Shown here one piece after another: positions 55,923 to 64,000 of a stretch of 64,000 nucleotides of DNA (position 1 is its first letter; each line of letters opens with the position of its first letter). The translations under genes were made by a program, and so were the position numbers. Below the pieces are notes generated by a model. That model was not told where the DNA came from. It saw only the letters and a list, made by a program, of their open reading frames with translations, and did no database searches. The stretch is from JAMXLO01 sp963794185 (GTDB lineage Bacteria > Pseudomonadota > Alphaproteobacteria > Acetobacterales > Acetobacteraceae), in assembly GCA_963794185.1 (NCBI GenBank), contig CAWCDM010000096.1:186001-250000 (forward strand). Direction: 5' to 3'.

Positions 55923-58222
55923 GGACGTGGCGCCGCCTGTATTGCCCGCCAGATGCGTTCCGGCGTTGCCGGCATGTCGATGTGGGTCACGCCGAGCGGC
56001 GCCAACGCATCGAGCACGCCGGCGATCACCGCTTGCGGCGCCGCAATCGCGCCGGCCTGGCCGGAGCCCTTGACCCCGAGCGGATTGGCGTTGGTCGGCA
56101 CGCCCGACAGCGTGATGTCGAGCGCCGGCAGGTCGGCGGCCCGTGGCAGCGCGTAATCCATGAAGGAGCCGCTCAGCATCTGACCGGACTCCGGATCGTA
56201 CACGGTGTGCTCCAGCATCGCCTGGCCGATCCCTTGCGCGACGCCACCCTGCACCTGCCCAATCGTCAGCATCGGATTGATCAATGTACCAAAATCGTCC
56301 ACGGCGGTGTAGCGCTCCAGCGTGATGGCGCCGGTGTCCGGATCGATCTCCACTTCGGCGACGTGGCACCCGTTTGGGAAGGTGATGACGTCGAGCAGAT
56401 TCCAGACATAGGTGTCGAGGCCAGGCGCCATCCCGTCCGGCAGGTTTGCCGGGTCACGTGCGGCGCGCGCCACCGCCAGCAGATCGATGGCACGATCCGT
56501 CTCGCCGCGCACCGCGAAACGGCCGTCGGCGAAAACGATCTGTTCGGCGGACGACTGTAGCAGCCGCGCCGCGATCGCGCGCCCCTTCGCCAGCATCGTG
56601 TCCACCGTCTTGCACATCGCCGCGCCGCCCATGTGCATGGAGCGCGCCCCGCCGTGACCATTGCCCGCGCGCACCTCGCGCGTGTCGGCCTGCACGTAGC
56701 GGAAGGTCTCGATCGGCAGGCCAAGCAGGTCGGCAGCGATCTGCGCGTACGCCGTTTCGTGACCCATGCCGTTGGACTGCGTGCCAACCAGCAGCGCCAC
56801 TCGGCCATCGTCCTCAAAGCGAATTTCCGCGCCCTCGTTCGGCGCGCCCCGTGCGGTCTCCATGAAGCAGGTGACACCGATACCGCGAAGCGCGCCACGC
56901 TGCTTCGCCGCGTTCCGGCGGGTGGCAAAACCGGTGTGATTTGCGGCGATGATCGCATCGTCCAGATTGGTGGCGAACCGGCCGCAGTCGATCACCGTAC
57001 CAAGCGCCTTCCGATACGGAAACTCGGACACCAGATTGCGCCGGCGCAAACCGATCGCGTCAAATCCGCAACGCCGCGCCGCCTCATCGATCAGGCGTTC
57101 GATCATGTAGTTCACTTCCGGTTTGCCGGCACCGCGATACGCGTCGATCGGCACGGTGTTGGTGAACACGCCCTGCACGTCCATGAAGATCGCGGGGATC
57201 ACGTAGCCGCTACCCATTGCATTGGCCGGCGCATTGGTGGAACTGCCCGGGCCGCCCGAGGAGAGATAGGCGCCCAGATTGGCCACTGTGGAAACATCCA
57301 GTGCCAGAAAGCGCCCTTCCGCATCCAGCGCAAGCTTCGCCCGCGTTACGTTGTCGCGGCCCTGTGCGGTGGTGATGAAATCCTCGGTCCGCTCGCTCAT
57401 CCATTTGATCGGCCGGCCGAGCCGCCGCGCCGCCCAGAGCAGCAGGAGCCATTCGGGATACAGCGCGTTCTTGACGCCGAAGCCGCCACCGACATCGGGG
57501 CACGCAATGTGCATCTGTTCGGGCAGCACGCGGAACACATTGTCGGCGAGCTGTGTCTGCAGCGCATGCACGCCGGCGCCGGAGAACAGCAAATGATATC
57601 CCTCTGCGTCGTGGCGACCGATGGCGCCGCGCGGCTCCAGTGCGGAAATCACGATGCGGTTGTTGACAACCTCCAGCTCCACGACATGAGCCGCGGCTGC
57701 AAATGCGGCGCGCACCGCGGACTGGTCGCCCTTCTGGAAGCGATAGGACAGGTTGCCCGGCGCCTGATCCCAAAGTTGCGCCGCACTCGGCTCCAACGCC
57801 GCAACGGCATCGACAACGGACGGCAGAACCTGCCAGTCCACCGCGACAAGTTCAGCAGCATCCCGTGCGGCTGTGCGTGTTTCCGCAACTACGAACGCGA
57901 CCGGGTCGCCGACATGACGCGCCTGATCGGAAGCGAGGGCGAAACGCGGCGGCACGATCATCGGCGCAATGCTTGCCACCGGCACCGTGCAGGGCAGCGG
58001 CCCGAGATCGCCGAGGTCCGCCGCAGTGAAAACGCCGAGCACGCCAGGGATTGCGCGCGCTGCACCGGTGTCGATGCGCTGGATCCTGGCATGCGCATGT
58101 GGCGAACGAACGACCTGCATCCAGGTCTGACCGGAATAGTCGATATCCTCGATGAACCGTCCGCGCCCGGTCAGGAAGCGCGCATCCTCCAGGCGGTACA
58201 GCGATTGGCCGCGAAACGACAC
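55919..58222 (-). CDS. Xanthine dehydrogenase family molybdopterin-binding subunit (partnerless)
   Basis: A 767-residue large subunit of the molybdenum hydroxylase family. Blocks include LYRLEDARFLTGRGRFIEDI, AYRGAGKPEVNYMIERLIDE and GVKGSGQAGAIAAPQAV. In that last block relatives have GVKGxGEAG, where the Glu is the catalytic base; here it is Gln722. The form I CO-dehydrogenase loop AYRCSFR is absent. The usual iron-sulfur and FAD subunit genes are not adjacent, so electrons must leave by another path. The GTG at 58222 starts one base behind the stop of the aminoacylase gene, and the end overlaps the peptide binding-protein gene. Substrate unknown. Confidence 0.9.
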   Translation of the reverse strand: MSFRGQSLYRLEDARFLTGRGRFIEDIDYSGQTWMQVVRSPHAHARIQRIDTGAARAIPGVLGVFTAADLGDLGPLPCTVPVASIAPMIVPPRFALASDQARHVGDPVAFVVAETRTAARDAAELVAVDWQVLPSVVDAVAALEPSAAQLWDQAPGNLSYRFQKGDQSAVRAAFAAAAHVVELEVVNNRIVISALEPRGAIGRHDAEGYHLLFSGAGVHALQTQLADNVFRVLPEQMHIACPDVGGGFGVKNALYPEWLLLLWAARRLGRPIKWMSERTEDFITTAQGRDNVTRAKLALDAEGRFLALDVSTVANLGAYLSSGGPGSSTNAPANAMGSGYVIPAIFMDVQGVFTNTVPIDAYRGAGKPEVNYMIERLIDEAARRCGFDAIGLRRRNLVSEFPYRKALGTVIDCGRFATNLDDAIIAANHTGFATRRNAAKQRGALRGIGVTCFMETARGAPNEGAEIRFEDDGRVALLVGTQSNGMGHETAYAQIAADLLGLPIETFRYVQADTREVRAGNGHGGARSMHMGGAAMCKTVDTMLAKGRAIAARLLQSSAEQIVFADGRFAVRGETDRAIDLLAVARAARDPANLPDGMAPGLDTYVWNLLDVITFPNGCHVAEVEIDPDTGAITLERYTAVDDFGTLINPMLTIGQVQGGVAQGIGQAMLEHTVYDPESGQMLSGSFMDYALPRAADLPALDITLSGVPTNANPLGVKGSGQAGAIAAPQAVIAGVLDALAPLGVTHIDMPATPERIWRAIQAAPRP

Positions 58223-58223
58223 G

Positions 58224-59933
58224 TTATGCCGGCGCCGCGTGCGCGCCGCGCACAAGTCGGCCAGGCAAGGCTCTGGTCGGTTCGCCGCCGCGATAGACCG
58301 GCACGCCGGAGACGATTGTCGCCACGTAACCGTCGGTGCGTTGCACCAGGCGACGCCCGCCACTCGGCAGGTCGTACACCACCTCTGGCGGCCGCAACTG
58401 GAGCCGGCTGTAGTCGATCACATTGATGTCGGCTTTGTAGCCGGCGGCGAGCACGCCGCGATCGTGCAGACCGATGGCATTGGCGGAATCGCGCGTCAGC
58501 CGCTTGATCGCCCAAGGCAACGGGAATTTCGCTCCTCGCGTGCGATCGCGCGTCCAATGCGTCAGCATGTAGCTGATCGCGCTCGAATCGCACAGCACGC
58601 CGACATGCGCACCGCCGTCGCCCAGTCCGACGATCGTCGCATCATGGCCAAGCATGTCGTGCACCGTGTCGAGATTGCCGTAGCTGTAGTTGGACAGCGG
58701 CCGATACAGGATCGCCCTGCCGCCGCGTTCAAGCAGCAGGTCGTAGGCAACGTCTTCCGGTGCACGCCCTTCGCGCGCCGCCATCGCAGCCACGCTCGCG
58801 TCCGGTGCGGGTTCGTAGTCAGGTGGATCACCCAGCGGGAAGATGCGATCCCATTTCGCGACGCGACGCCCCATGCCCAGGTTGCCGTCCATCTCGGCAA
58901 ACAGGCGCGCGCGGAACTCGGGCTGGCGCAGGAACGCGATGCGTTGCTCAAACGGCAGCGAAGCGATCGCCTGATAGCTTGGGCGATTGACAAACGGGTT
59001 CTGTGAAATCTCGAAGCCCAGCAGTATGCCCGTCGGCCGTGTCAGCACCTGGCCGAGCATCGGCAATCCGGAAGAATTCGCCTCCGCTATCCAGCCGGCG
59101 AGGCGACGCCATTCCTCCGGCTTGTTGTCACGCTGCAGCAGCGTGATCGCCATCGGCCGCCGCGAGATCGCTACCAAACGCCGCAGCATGGCGAACTCGT
59201 CCTCGACATCGTCGAAGTCGGAGATCACCTGCATCCAGCCCTCGCCGAGATCGCGAAGCGCGCCCGCAATGGCCGCAAGTTCCGCCTCCTCCGCGTTCAG
59301 CGTCGGGATCGATCGGCCGTCCAAAGTCTTGTGGTTCAGCGTGCGTGAGGTGGAGAAACCCAGAGCACCCGCCTTGATCCCCTCCGCGGCCAGCCGCGCC
59401 ATCTCGATGCGGTCCGCTTCGCTGGCGGGTTCGCGGTCGGCGCCGCGCTCGCCCATGACGAACACGCGCAATGCCGCGTGCGGCACCTGCGTCGCGATAT
59501 CCATGTCGTATGGACGCGCGTCGAGCGCATCGAGGAAGTCGGGAAAACTCTGCCAGTTCCAGGGCAGACCCTCGGTCAGCACGACCTCGGGAATGTCCTC
59601 CACGCCCTCCATCAGTTTCACCAGCATGTCGCGTTGCGACGGCATGCAGGGCGCGAACCCGACGCCGCAGTTGCCGAACAGCGTGGTGGTGACGCCATTC
59701 CACGACGACGGGGTGATGCGGCTGCTCCAGGTCGCCTGCGCGTCGTAATGCGTGTGCGGATCGACAAATCCAGGTGTGACCAGCATGCCGCGCGCGTCGA
59801 TCTCTTCCATGCCCTTGGCGGCGATCCTGCCGACAGCCGCAATCTTTCCAGCGGAGATTGCAACGTCGGCTTCGAACGGTTCGGCGCCGGTGCCGTCGAT
59901 GACCGTGCCGTTGCGGATGATCAGGTCGGTCAT
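58224..59933 (-). CDS. N-acyl-D-amino-acid deacylase family amidohydrolase
   Basis: A 569-residue amidohydrolase of the D-aminoacylase group. The start DLIIRNGTVIDGTG and VTPGFVDPHTHYDAQATW carry the first metal motif; FGNCGVGFAPC holds the Cys ligand typical of D-aminoacylases; GDGGAHVGVLCDSS gives a later Asp/His site. It would release D-amino acids or related amines from N-acyl forms. ATG at 59933 is 4 bases behind the Ldh stop. Being next to Ldh and a binding protein, it may process an imported conjugate. Confidence 0.92.
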   Translation of the reverse strand: MTDLIIRNGTVIDGTGAEPFEADVAISAGKIAAVGRIAAKGMEEIDARGMLVTPGFVDPHTHYDAQATWSSRITPSSWNGVTTTLFGNCGVGFAPCMPSQRDMLVKLMEGVEDIPEVVLTEGLPWNWQSFPDFLDALDARPYDMDIATQVPHAALRVFVMGERGADREPASEADRIEMARLAAEGIKAGALGFSTSRTLNHKTLDGRSIPTLNAEEAELAAIAGALRDLGEGWMQVISDFDDVEDEFAMLRRLVAISRRPMAITLLQRDNKPEEWRRLAGWIAEANSSGLPMLGQVLTRPTGILLGFEISQNPFVNRPSYQAIASLPFEQRIAFLRQPEFRARLFAEMDGNLGMGRRVAKWDRIFPLGDPPDYEPAPDASVAAMAAREGRAPEDVAYDLLLERGGRAILYRPLSNYSYGNLDTVHDMLGHDATIVGLGDGGAHVGVLCDSSAISYMLTHWTRDRTRGAKFPLPWAIKRLTRDSANAIGLHDRGVLAAGYKADINVIDYSRLQLRPPEVVYDLPSGGRRLVQRTDGYVATIVSGVPVYRGGEPTRALPGRLVRGAHAAPA

Positions 59934-59937
59934 TGCA

Positions 59938-60987
59938 TCACAACCCCAATTTGTCGGCGATGCCAAAGCCCTGCGCCAGATCCTGCAGCTTCGTCCACGT
60001 GGCATCCTCCACCGGGATGCCGTTCTTGCGGCGATCCTGCTCGCGACGGAATTCGATCTCGCCGGGGTACAGCACCTCGGTGAAGCCCTGCGCCGGCGGC
60101 GTCGCCTTCAGGTACTGCGCAAACTCGGTCACTTCCTGCCTGAACGTATCCAGATTGCGGAACGCAGCGACGTTGAACACGGCGATGAAGCAGCCATCGT
60201 TGTGCCGCCCGGTGGGTTCGACGCCAAAACCGAGTCCGGTCAGCAGGCCGGAAAGGATTTCCACGATCGTCGCAAGGCCGTAGCCCTTGTAGCCCTCTGC
60301 ACCACCGACCGGCAGCAGCGCCCCGCCCTGGCGCAGCACGCGCGGATCGGTGGAGGGCTTCCCGTCGGCGTCGATCAGCCAGCCCGCCGGCACCTGCTCG
60401 CCGCGCGCCGTCGCCACGTTGATCTTTCCAGCGGCTGCCGCCGACGTCGCCATATCAAAGAACAGCGGGCCTTCCAGGTTGGAGGGGATGGCAAAACAGA
60501 TCGGATTTGTGCCCAGCCGCGCCTTCGCGCCACCGAACGGCGCAACCGCCTTCGCGCTGCGGCCGGAATCGGCGGTGATCATCGCGATCAGCCCCTCGCG
60601 CGCGGCCATCAGCGGATACGAGGCAAGCCGGCCGACATGGCTCTGGCGATACACCGTCGCGGCGGCCACGTTCTGCTTCTTGGCCTTGTCGATGGTGTAG
60701 CGCATCGCGCGGTCGGTCACGACGTAGCCAAAACCCCAGTTGCCATCTATCACCGTCGTGGTGGGTGTTTCCTCGATGATGTTCCACGGCGCGCCGGGCA
60801 CGATGTGGCCGACCTTGATGCGCTCGATGTAGGTCGGGATCAGAATGATGCCGTGCGAATCATGGCCAACGAGATTGGCGCCAATGTTATAGCGCGCAAT
60901 CGTCGCCGCCTCCTCGGCCGATGCGCCGGCAGCCTGCAGCAGCGCGTTGGCGATCTCGATCAGGCGATCGGCTGAAACGTTCGGCAT
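59938..60987 (-). CDS. Ldh family oxidoreductase (malate/L-lactate/ureidoglycolate dehydrogenase-like)
   Basis: A 349-residue NAD(P)-dependent dehydrogenase. Blocks are NLVGHDSHGIILIPTYIERI, where His is the likely catalytic base, YRQSHVGRLASYPLMAAREG, GTNPICFAIPS and GGAEGYKGYGLATIVEILSG. It is a paralogue of the Ldh at 21.8-22.9 kb. It leads the leftward operon, so it may act on the 2-hydroxy acid that becomes substrate for the TPP enzyme at the operon end. Family members also reduce delta-1-piperideine-2-carboxylate or 2,3-diketogulonate. Confidence 0.92.
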   Translation of the reverse strand: MPNVSADRLIEIANALLQAAGASAEEAATIARYNIGANLVGHDSHGIILIPTYIERIKVGHIVPGAPWNIIEETPTTTVIDGNWGFGYVVTDRAMRYTIDKAKKQNVAAATVYRQSHVGRLASYPLMAAREGLIAMITADSGRSAKAVAPFGGAKARLGTNPICFAIPSNLEGPLFFDMATSAAAAGKINVATARGEQVPAGWLIDADGKPSTDPRVLRQGGALLPVGGAEGYKGYGLATIVEILSGLLTGLGFGVEPTGRHNDGCFIAVFNVAAFRNLDTFRQEVTEFAQYLKATPPAQGFTEVLYPGEIEFRREQDRRKNGIPVEDATWTKLQDLAQGFGIADKLGL

Positions 60988-61095
60988 GGTGCCCTCCCTG
61001 CCCGGTTGCCGTGAGCAAGGCGGCGAAGCCCGGCACTGTCAACCCCGTCCGGAATGGCGTAGCCTGACACCCACCGATGATGGGAGGAGCAGACC

Positions 61096-62151
61096 ATGGC
61101 AAGCCAAGCAAACGTCTATGCCAGCGTGGCCGGGACTGTCGGCCGAAGCGACAAGGACAAGGGAGCCGTCGGGGTGTTTCGTCGACCCGCGGATACCGGC
61201 GTGTGGGAGCATGTGATCAGCGAGTTCGACAGCAACACCGTCTACGTGCACCCGACCGATCCGAATATCGTCTTCGCCGGCACGCACGACGGCGTGTATC
61301 GCAGCACCGATCGCGGCAAGACTTTCAAGCGCGCCAACTTCCCGGACAAAGGGATGCAGATCTGGTCGTTCATGGTCGATGCCGGCAATCCGAAGCTGGT
61401 GTATGCGGGTGGCTCGCCGGTTGCGGTGTACCGCAGCGAGGACAGCGGCGAGACATGGCGGAAGCTGCCCGATCCCAACATGCCGACGCGGTGCGTGATG
61501 CCGTTTGCCTGCCGCGTGATGCGCATGGCGCAGCACCCAAGCAAGCCCGGCACGATCTTCGCCGCACTCGAGGTCGGCGGCGTGATGCGCACGACCGATG
61601 GCGGCGAGAGTTGGAAGGATTGCAGCGACGACCTGATCCGTCTGGCGCAGAGGCCGCATTTGAAGAGCAAGATCGTCAGCGACACCTCGGATGAGGGCAT
61701 GTTGGATGGCCACGCGATCGCCATCAGCCCGGCGGATCCGGATGCGGTGATCGTCGCGGTGCGCATGGGTCTGTTCCGCACTGCCGATGGCGGCGACTCC
61801 TGGCAGGACATGGAGGTTGGCCGGTTCTCGCCGACCACCTATGGGCGCGATATCAAGGCGTCGCCGAGCGAACCGAACACGCTCTACTCGGCGCTGAGTG
61901 TCGCCGCGGCGAGCAAGGACGGTGCGGTCTACCGCAGCCAGGACAAGGGCAACACCTGGCAGCGCTTCGACAAGGTGCAGGTGCACGGCACGATCATGTC
62001 GGTGGCGCCGCACCAGACCGATCCGAAGCAGGTGTACCTTGCCGCGCGCTACGATGGCGAGATCTTCGGCACGCTTGACGGCGGAGAGAACTGGCAGTCG
62101 ATGAACCTGCCGCACGGCGTGAAGGACGTTTACTCGGTGGCCTGCGGGTAG
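61096..62151 (+). CDS. BNR/sialidase-like beta-propeller protein (glycosyl hydrolase-like)
   Basis: A 351-residue propeller with repeated Asp-box motifs such as STDRGKTFKR, SEDSGETWRK, TTDGGESWKD, TADGGDSWQD and SQDKGNTWQR, spaced about 50-60 residues apart. This is the VPS10/photosynthesis-stability-factor-like fold; catalytic sialidase residues are not evident. No signal peptide. A GGGAGGAG site precedes the ATG at 61096. It is divergent from the Ldh operon, about 110 bases away. Role unknown; similar proteins are common beside amidohydrolase and dehydrogenase genes. Confidence 0.85.
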   Translation: MASQANVYASVAGTVGRSDKDKGAVGVFRRPADTGVWEHVISEFDSNTVYVHPTDPNIVFAGTHDGVYRSTDRGKTFKRANFPDKGMQIWSFMVDAGNPKLVYAGGSPVAVYRSEDSGETWRKLPDPNMPTRCVMPFACRVMRMAQHPSKPGTIFAALEVGGVMRTTDGGESWKDCSDDLIRLAQRPHLKSKIVSDTSDEGMLDGHAIAISPADPDAVIVAVRMGLFRTADGGDSWQDMEVGRFSPTTYGRDIKASPSEPNTLYSALSVAAASKDGAVYRSQDKGNTWQRFDKVQVHGTIMSVAPHQTDPKQVYLAARYDGEIFGTLDGGENWQSMNLPHGVKDVYSVACG

Positions 62152-62170
62152 CCTCACCCCTCACCCTGCC

Positions 62171-62207
62171 CTCTCCCCTCTCCAGCAAGTGGCTGGAGAG
62201 GGGAGAG
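62171..62207. terminator. Strong hairpin between convergent genes, possible bidirectional terminator
   Basis: A perfect 16-bp stem (62171-62186 pairing with 62192-62207) with a five-base loop lies between two convergent stop codons (62151 and 62225). No T-run follows on either strand, so termination may need Rho or the stem may only protect mRNA ends. Confidence 0.5.
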
Positions 62208-62224
62208 GAGGTAGGTGCTGCTTC

Positions 62225-63418
62225 TCAGGCCAGCACGCCCAACGTCCGCAGCCGCGCGACCTCGTCTGCCGAGTAGCCCGCCTCGCGCAGCACATCTTCA
62301 CTGTGCTGCCCGACGAACGGCGCAGGCCGCGGCGCGACCTTGGACGTGCCCTCGAGTTGGAATGGGCTCGACACCGTCAGCGTGTTGCTGTCGGCGAACG
62401 GCACCAATGCGCCGATCGCCTGCATCTGCGCATCGTCCGTCACGTCATCGATTCTTCCGACCACGCCGAACGTAACGCCCACCGTATCGAGGATCGTGCG
62501 CCACTCCGCCATGTCGCGTGTAGCGAAGATCGCATCCAACTCCACCACCAGCGCCTGTGCGTTCTGCTTGCGGCCTTCCCTGGTGGCGAAGCGCGGATCG
62601 TCGGCGAGGTCCTCGCGGCCGATCGCATTCAGCAGCGGGTGCCACTGCCGTTCCTCGTTCCACAGCGCCATGATGAACCAGCGGCCATCGCTGCAGCGAT
62701 AGTGGTTGGCGAGCGCATTTGGGGCCGCTCGCGCGGCGGGCGATGCGGCACGGTCTCGCCGAACAAGCCGCGTCTGCACGAAGCATCCGTTGGCCCACAG
62801 GCCGTTCTGCAGCAGCGACGAGCGCGCAATGCCGCCGTGGCCGGTCTTCTCGCGGCGATACAGCGCAGTGACGATGGCGGCATACAGGCCGGTGGCGCTG
62901 GGATGATCGCCCATACCAGGCGCCGAGCGCGCCGGCACCGTATCCTCGTCGGCGCGTACAGCGTCCATCAGACCGGTGCGCGCCCAATAGGCCGTCGAGT
63001 CGAAGCCGGTCTTCGCCGCCTCGTCGCCGGCCTCGCCGTACGCGGTGAAGGATGCGTAGATCAGCCGCGGATTGAGCGGCAGCAGATCGCCCGGCGCCAG
63101 CTTCAATCGGTCGCGCACCGGCAGCGGAAAGTTGGTGACAAACACATCGGCATCGGCGACCAGACGATACAACACGGCGCGGCCCGCCTCGTGCTTCAGG
63201 TCGAGCGCGAGGCTGCGTTTGTTACGCGATGTCAACTGCCAGTAGTAGTCGTTCGGTGCGCCGCTGGCGCTGCGCGCGCGCCAGGGATCGCCGGCGCCCG
63301 GCGGCTCGATCTTGATCACGTCGGCGCCGAAGTCCGACATGATCGTCGCGGCTGCCGGTCCAGCGATCCAGCTTGCGCAGTCGATGACCTTCAGGTCGGA
63401 GAACAGGTGCTCGGTCAT
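62225..63418 (-). CDS. CoA-transferase family III (CaiB/BaiF) protein
   Basis: A 397-residue class III CoA-transferase. Blocks are LKVIDCASWIAGPAAATIMS, FGADVIKIEPPGAGDPWR, RNKRSLALDLKHEAGRAVL and DVFVTNFPLPVRDRL, followed by YWARTGLMDAVRA. The catalytic Asp is expected in the segment near GFDSTAYWAR. It should activate a carboxylic acid by CoA exchange. ATG at 63418 is 4 bases behind the thiolase stop, so the two form an operon typical of side-chain or branched-acid breakdown. Confidence 0.93.
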   Translation of the reverse strand: MTEHLFSDLKVIDCASWIAGPAAATIMSDFGADVIKIEPPGAGDPWRARSASGAPNDYYWQLTSRNKRSLALDLKHEAGRAVLYRLVADADVFVTNFPLPVRDRLKLAPGDLLPLNPRLIYASFTAYGEAGDEAAKTGFDSTAYWARTGLMDAVRADEDTVPARSAPGMGDHPSATGLYAAIVTALYRREKTGHGGIARSSLLQNGLWANGCFVQTRLVRRDRAASPAARAAPNALANHYRCSDGRWFIMALWNEERQWHPLLNAIGREDLADDPRFATREGRKQNAQALVVELDAIFATRDMAEWRTILDTVGVTFGVVGRIDDVTDDAQMQAIGALVPFADSNTLTVSSPFQLEGTSKVAPRPAPFVGQHSEDVLREAGYSADEVARLRTLGVLA

Positions 63419-63422
63419 ATGA

Positions 63423-64000
63423 CTACGGCTTCTGGTTGCTGAAGATGACCGTCCCCGACGCAGCGAACATTCCGCCGACACCGTGACAGACAGAAATCTT
63501 CGCGCCGGGGATTTGTGCCGGCGCAATCCCGCGCATCTGCCGTACGCTCTCCTGCAACGCATACATGCCGTACATGCCTGAATGCATATACGAAAGCCCC
63601 CCGCCGTTGGTGTTCAACGGGAGCTTGCCGCCCGGCGCGGTGTTGCGTTCCGCGATGAAGCGGCCGGCCTCACCGCGCGGCACGAAGCCCAGATCCTCCA
63701 GTCCATACAGTGGCAGATGCGCGAACGCATCGTAGATCATCAGGTGATCCACGTCCTTGTGTGTAATGCCTGCCTCACGGAACGCCGTCGGTCCCGCGAC
63801 GCTGAACGCGCGCGAGCTGGTAAAGCTTTCCATCTGGCTCACCATCGGCGTTTCCACGCTCTCGCCGGTGCCGAGAATGTAGACCGGCTTCGTCGGAAAA
63901 TCCTTGGCACGGTCTGCGGACGTCAGGATCAGCGCGCCACCGCCGTCGGTGACCAGGCAGCATTGCAGCAGCCGGAACGGATAGGCGATCATCCGCGAGC
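63423..64000 (-). CDS. Thiolase family protein (SCP-x-like), C-terminal part, runs off window edge
   Basis: The last 192 residues of a thiolase. Visible are CCLVTDGGGALILTS near the edge, DVDHLMIYDAFAHLPLYGLE, LPLNTNGGGLSYMHSGMYGM and SVCHGVGGMFAASGTVIF near the end. The NTNGGGLSYMHSG pattern, where other thiolases have NxxGGAxxxGHP, marks the SCP-x/lipid-transfer type, which often lacks normal thiolytic activity or acts on side chains. The gene continues beyond position 64000. Confidence 0.9.
   Translation of the reverse strand, partial: SRMIAYPFRLLQCCLVTDGGGALILTSADRAKDFPTKPVYILGTGESVETPMVSQMESFTSSRAFSVAGPTAFREAGITHKDVDHLMIYDAFAHLPLYGLEDLGFVPRGEAGRFIAERNTAPGGKLPLNTNGGGLSYMHSGMYGMYALQESVRQMRGIAPAQIPGAKISVCHGVGGMFAASGTVIFSNQKP

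Noticed and set aside
55919..58222. Form I aerobic CO dehydrogenase large subunit (coxL)
   Set aside because: The diagnostic active-site loop AYRCSFR is absent (AYRGAGKPE instead) and coxM and coxS are not adjacent.
56633..58426. Nearly 600-codon plus-strand frame opposite the molybdenum hydroxylase gene
   Set aside because: Same effect: third-position GC bias of the real minus-strand gene keeps the opposite frame open. No start site or domain.

Overview
The window is high-GC bacterial DNA packed with genes on both strands. Its gene content points to an alphaproteobacterium, probably a Rhodospirillales/Acetobacteraceae-like soil or freshwater heterotroph. That placement is inference from codon bias, TTG/GTG starts with good Shine-Dalgarno sites and the gene families present; no rRNA or tRNA gene is here to confirm it. 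Most genes are catabolic or transport functions: two liv-type or related ABC importers, an orphan peptide-type binding protein, two MFS carriers, many amidohydrolases, two LLM flavin oxidoreductases, two CoA-transferases, two Ldh-type dehydrogenases, a thiolase and a TPP enzyme.

Layout. 1-2.0 kb (minus): asparaginase-like protein, amidase, GatC/AtzG-like small subunit. 2.0-6.2 kb: MFS carrier, flavin reductase, dienelactone hydrolase, isocitrate dehydrogenase. 6.5-9.5 kb: orphan hybrid histidine kinase. 9.5-11.6 kb: small and hypothetical proteins, a broken Nudix gene and a minus-strand terminator. 11.6-13.2 kb: phosphatidylethanolamine synthesis pair psd-pssA. 13.2-18.7 kb: a patchwork in which fragments of pssA and of a CobW-type GTPase flank a DUF378 protein, a fasciclin protein, an XRE-cupin regulator and a SOUL protein, ending at the intact CobW gene and a divergent LVIVD-repeat protein. 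19-23.7 kb (minus): LLM oxidoreductase, M20 hydrolase, Ldh, enoyl-CoA hydratase. 23.7-31.6 kb: redox and molybdenum region with a molybdopterin oxidoreductase, a Tat-exported ferritin-like protein, a divergent eight-heme cytochrome with TPR repeats, remnants of a molybdate-type ABC importer under a well-preserved Mo-box, a ModE-like regulator, Mop and TrmO. 31.7-39.4 kb: CoA-transferase with MFS carrier, SDR, flavin monooxygenase, LigJ-like hydratase, DUF2189 membrane protein. 39.7-44.4 kb: complete branched-chain amino-acid-type ABC operon. 44.7-52.6 kb: nitronate monooxygenase, peptidoglycan-binding lipoprotein, threonine aldolase, NHL protein, M20 hydrolase, a second binding protein, LLM oxidoreductase. 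52.6-61.0 kb (minus): tightly packed five-gene operon (Ldh, D-aminoacylase-like, xanthine-dehydrogenase-like large subunit, peptide-type binding protein, TPP enzyme). 61-64 kb: BNR-repeat protein, CoA-transferase, partial thiolase.

Three things stand out. First, eight otherwise well-conserved genes each carry a single-base frameshift (about 0.62, 10.10, 22.81, 36.99, 39.29, 42.48, 49.55 and 50.55 kb), which looks more like indel errors in the assembly than eight independent gene losses. Second, the molybdenum region keeps regulator, operator and Mop while its transporter has collapsed. Third, the octaheme cytochrome/ferritin-like pair and the partnerless molybdenum hydroxylase with a Gln at the usual catalytic Glu are the best candidates for undescribed biochemistry. 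Two families of palindromic intergenic elements occur, each twice.
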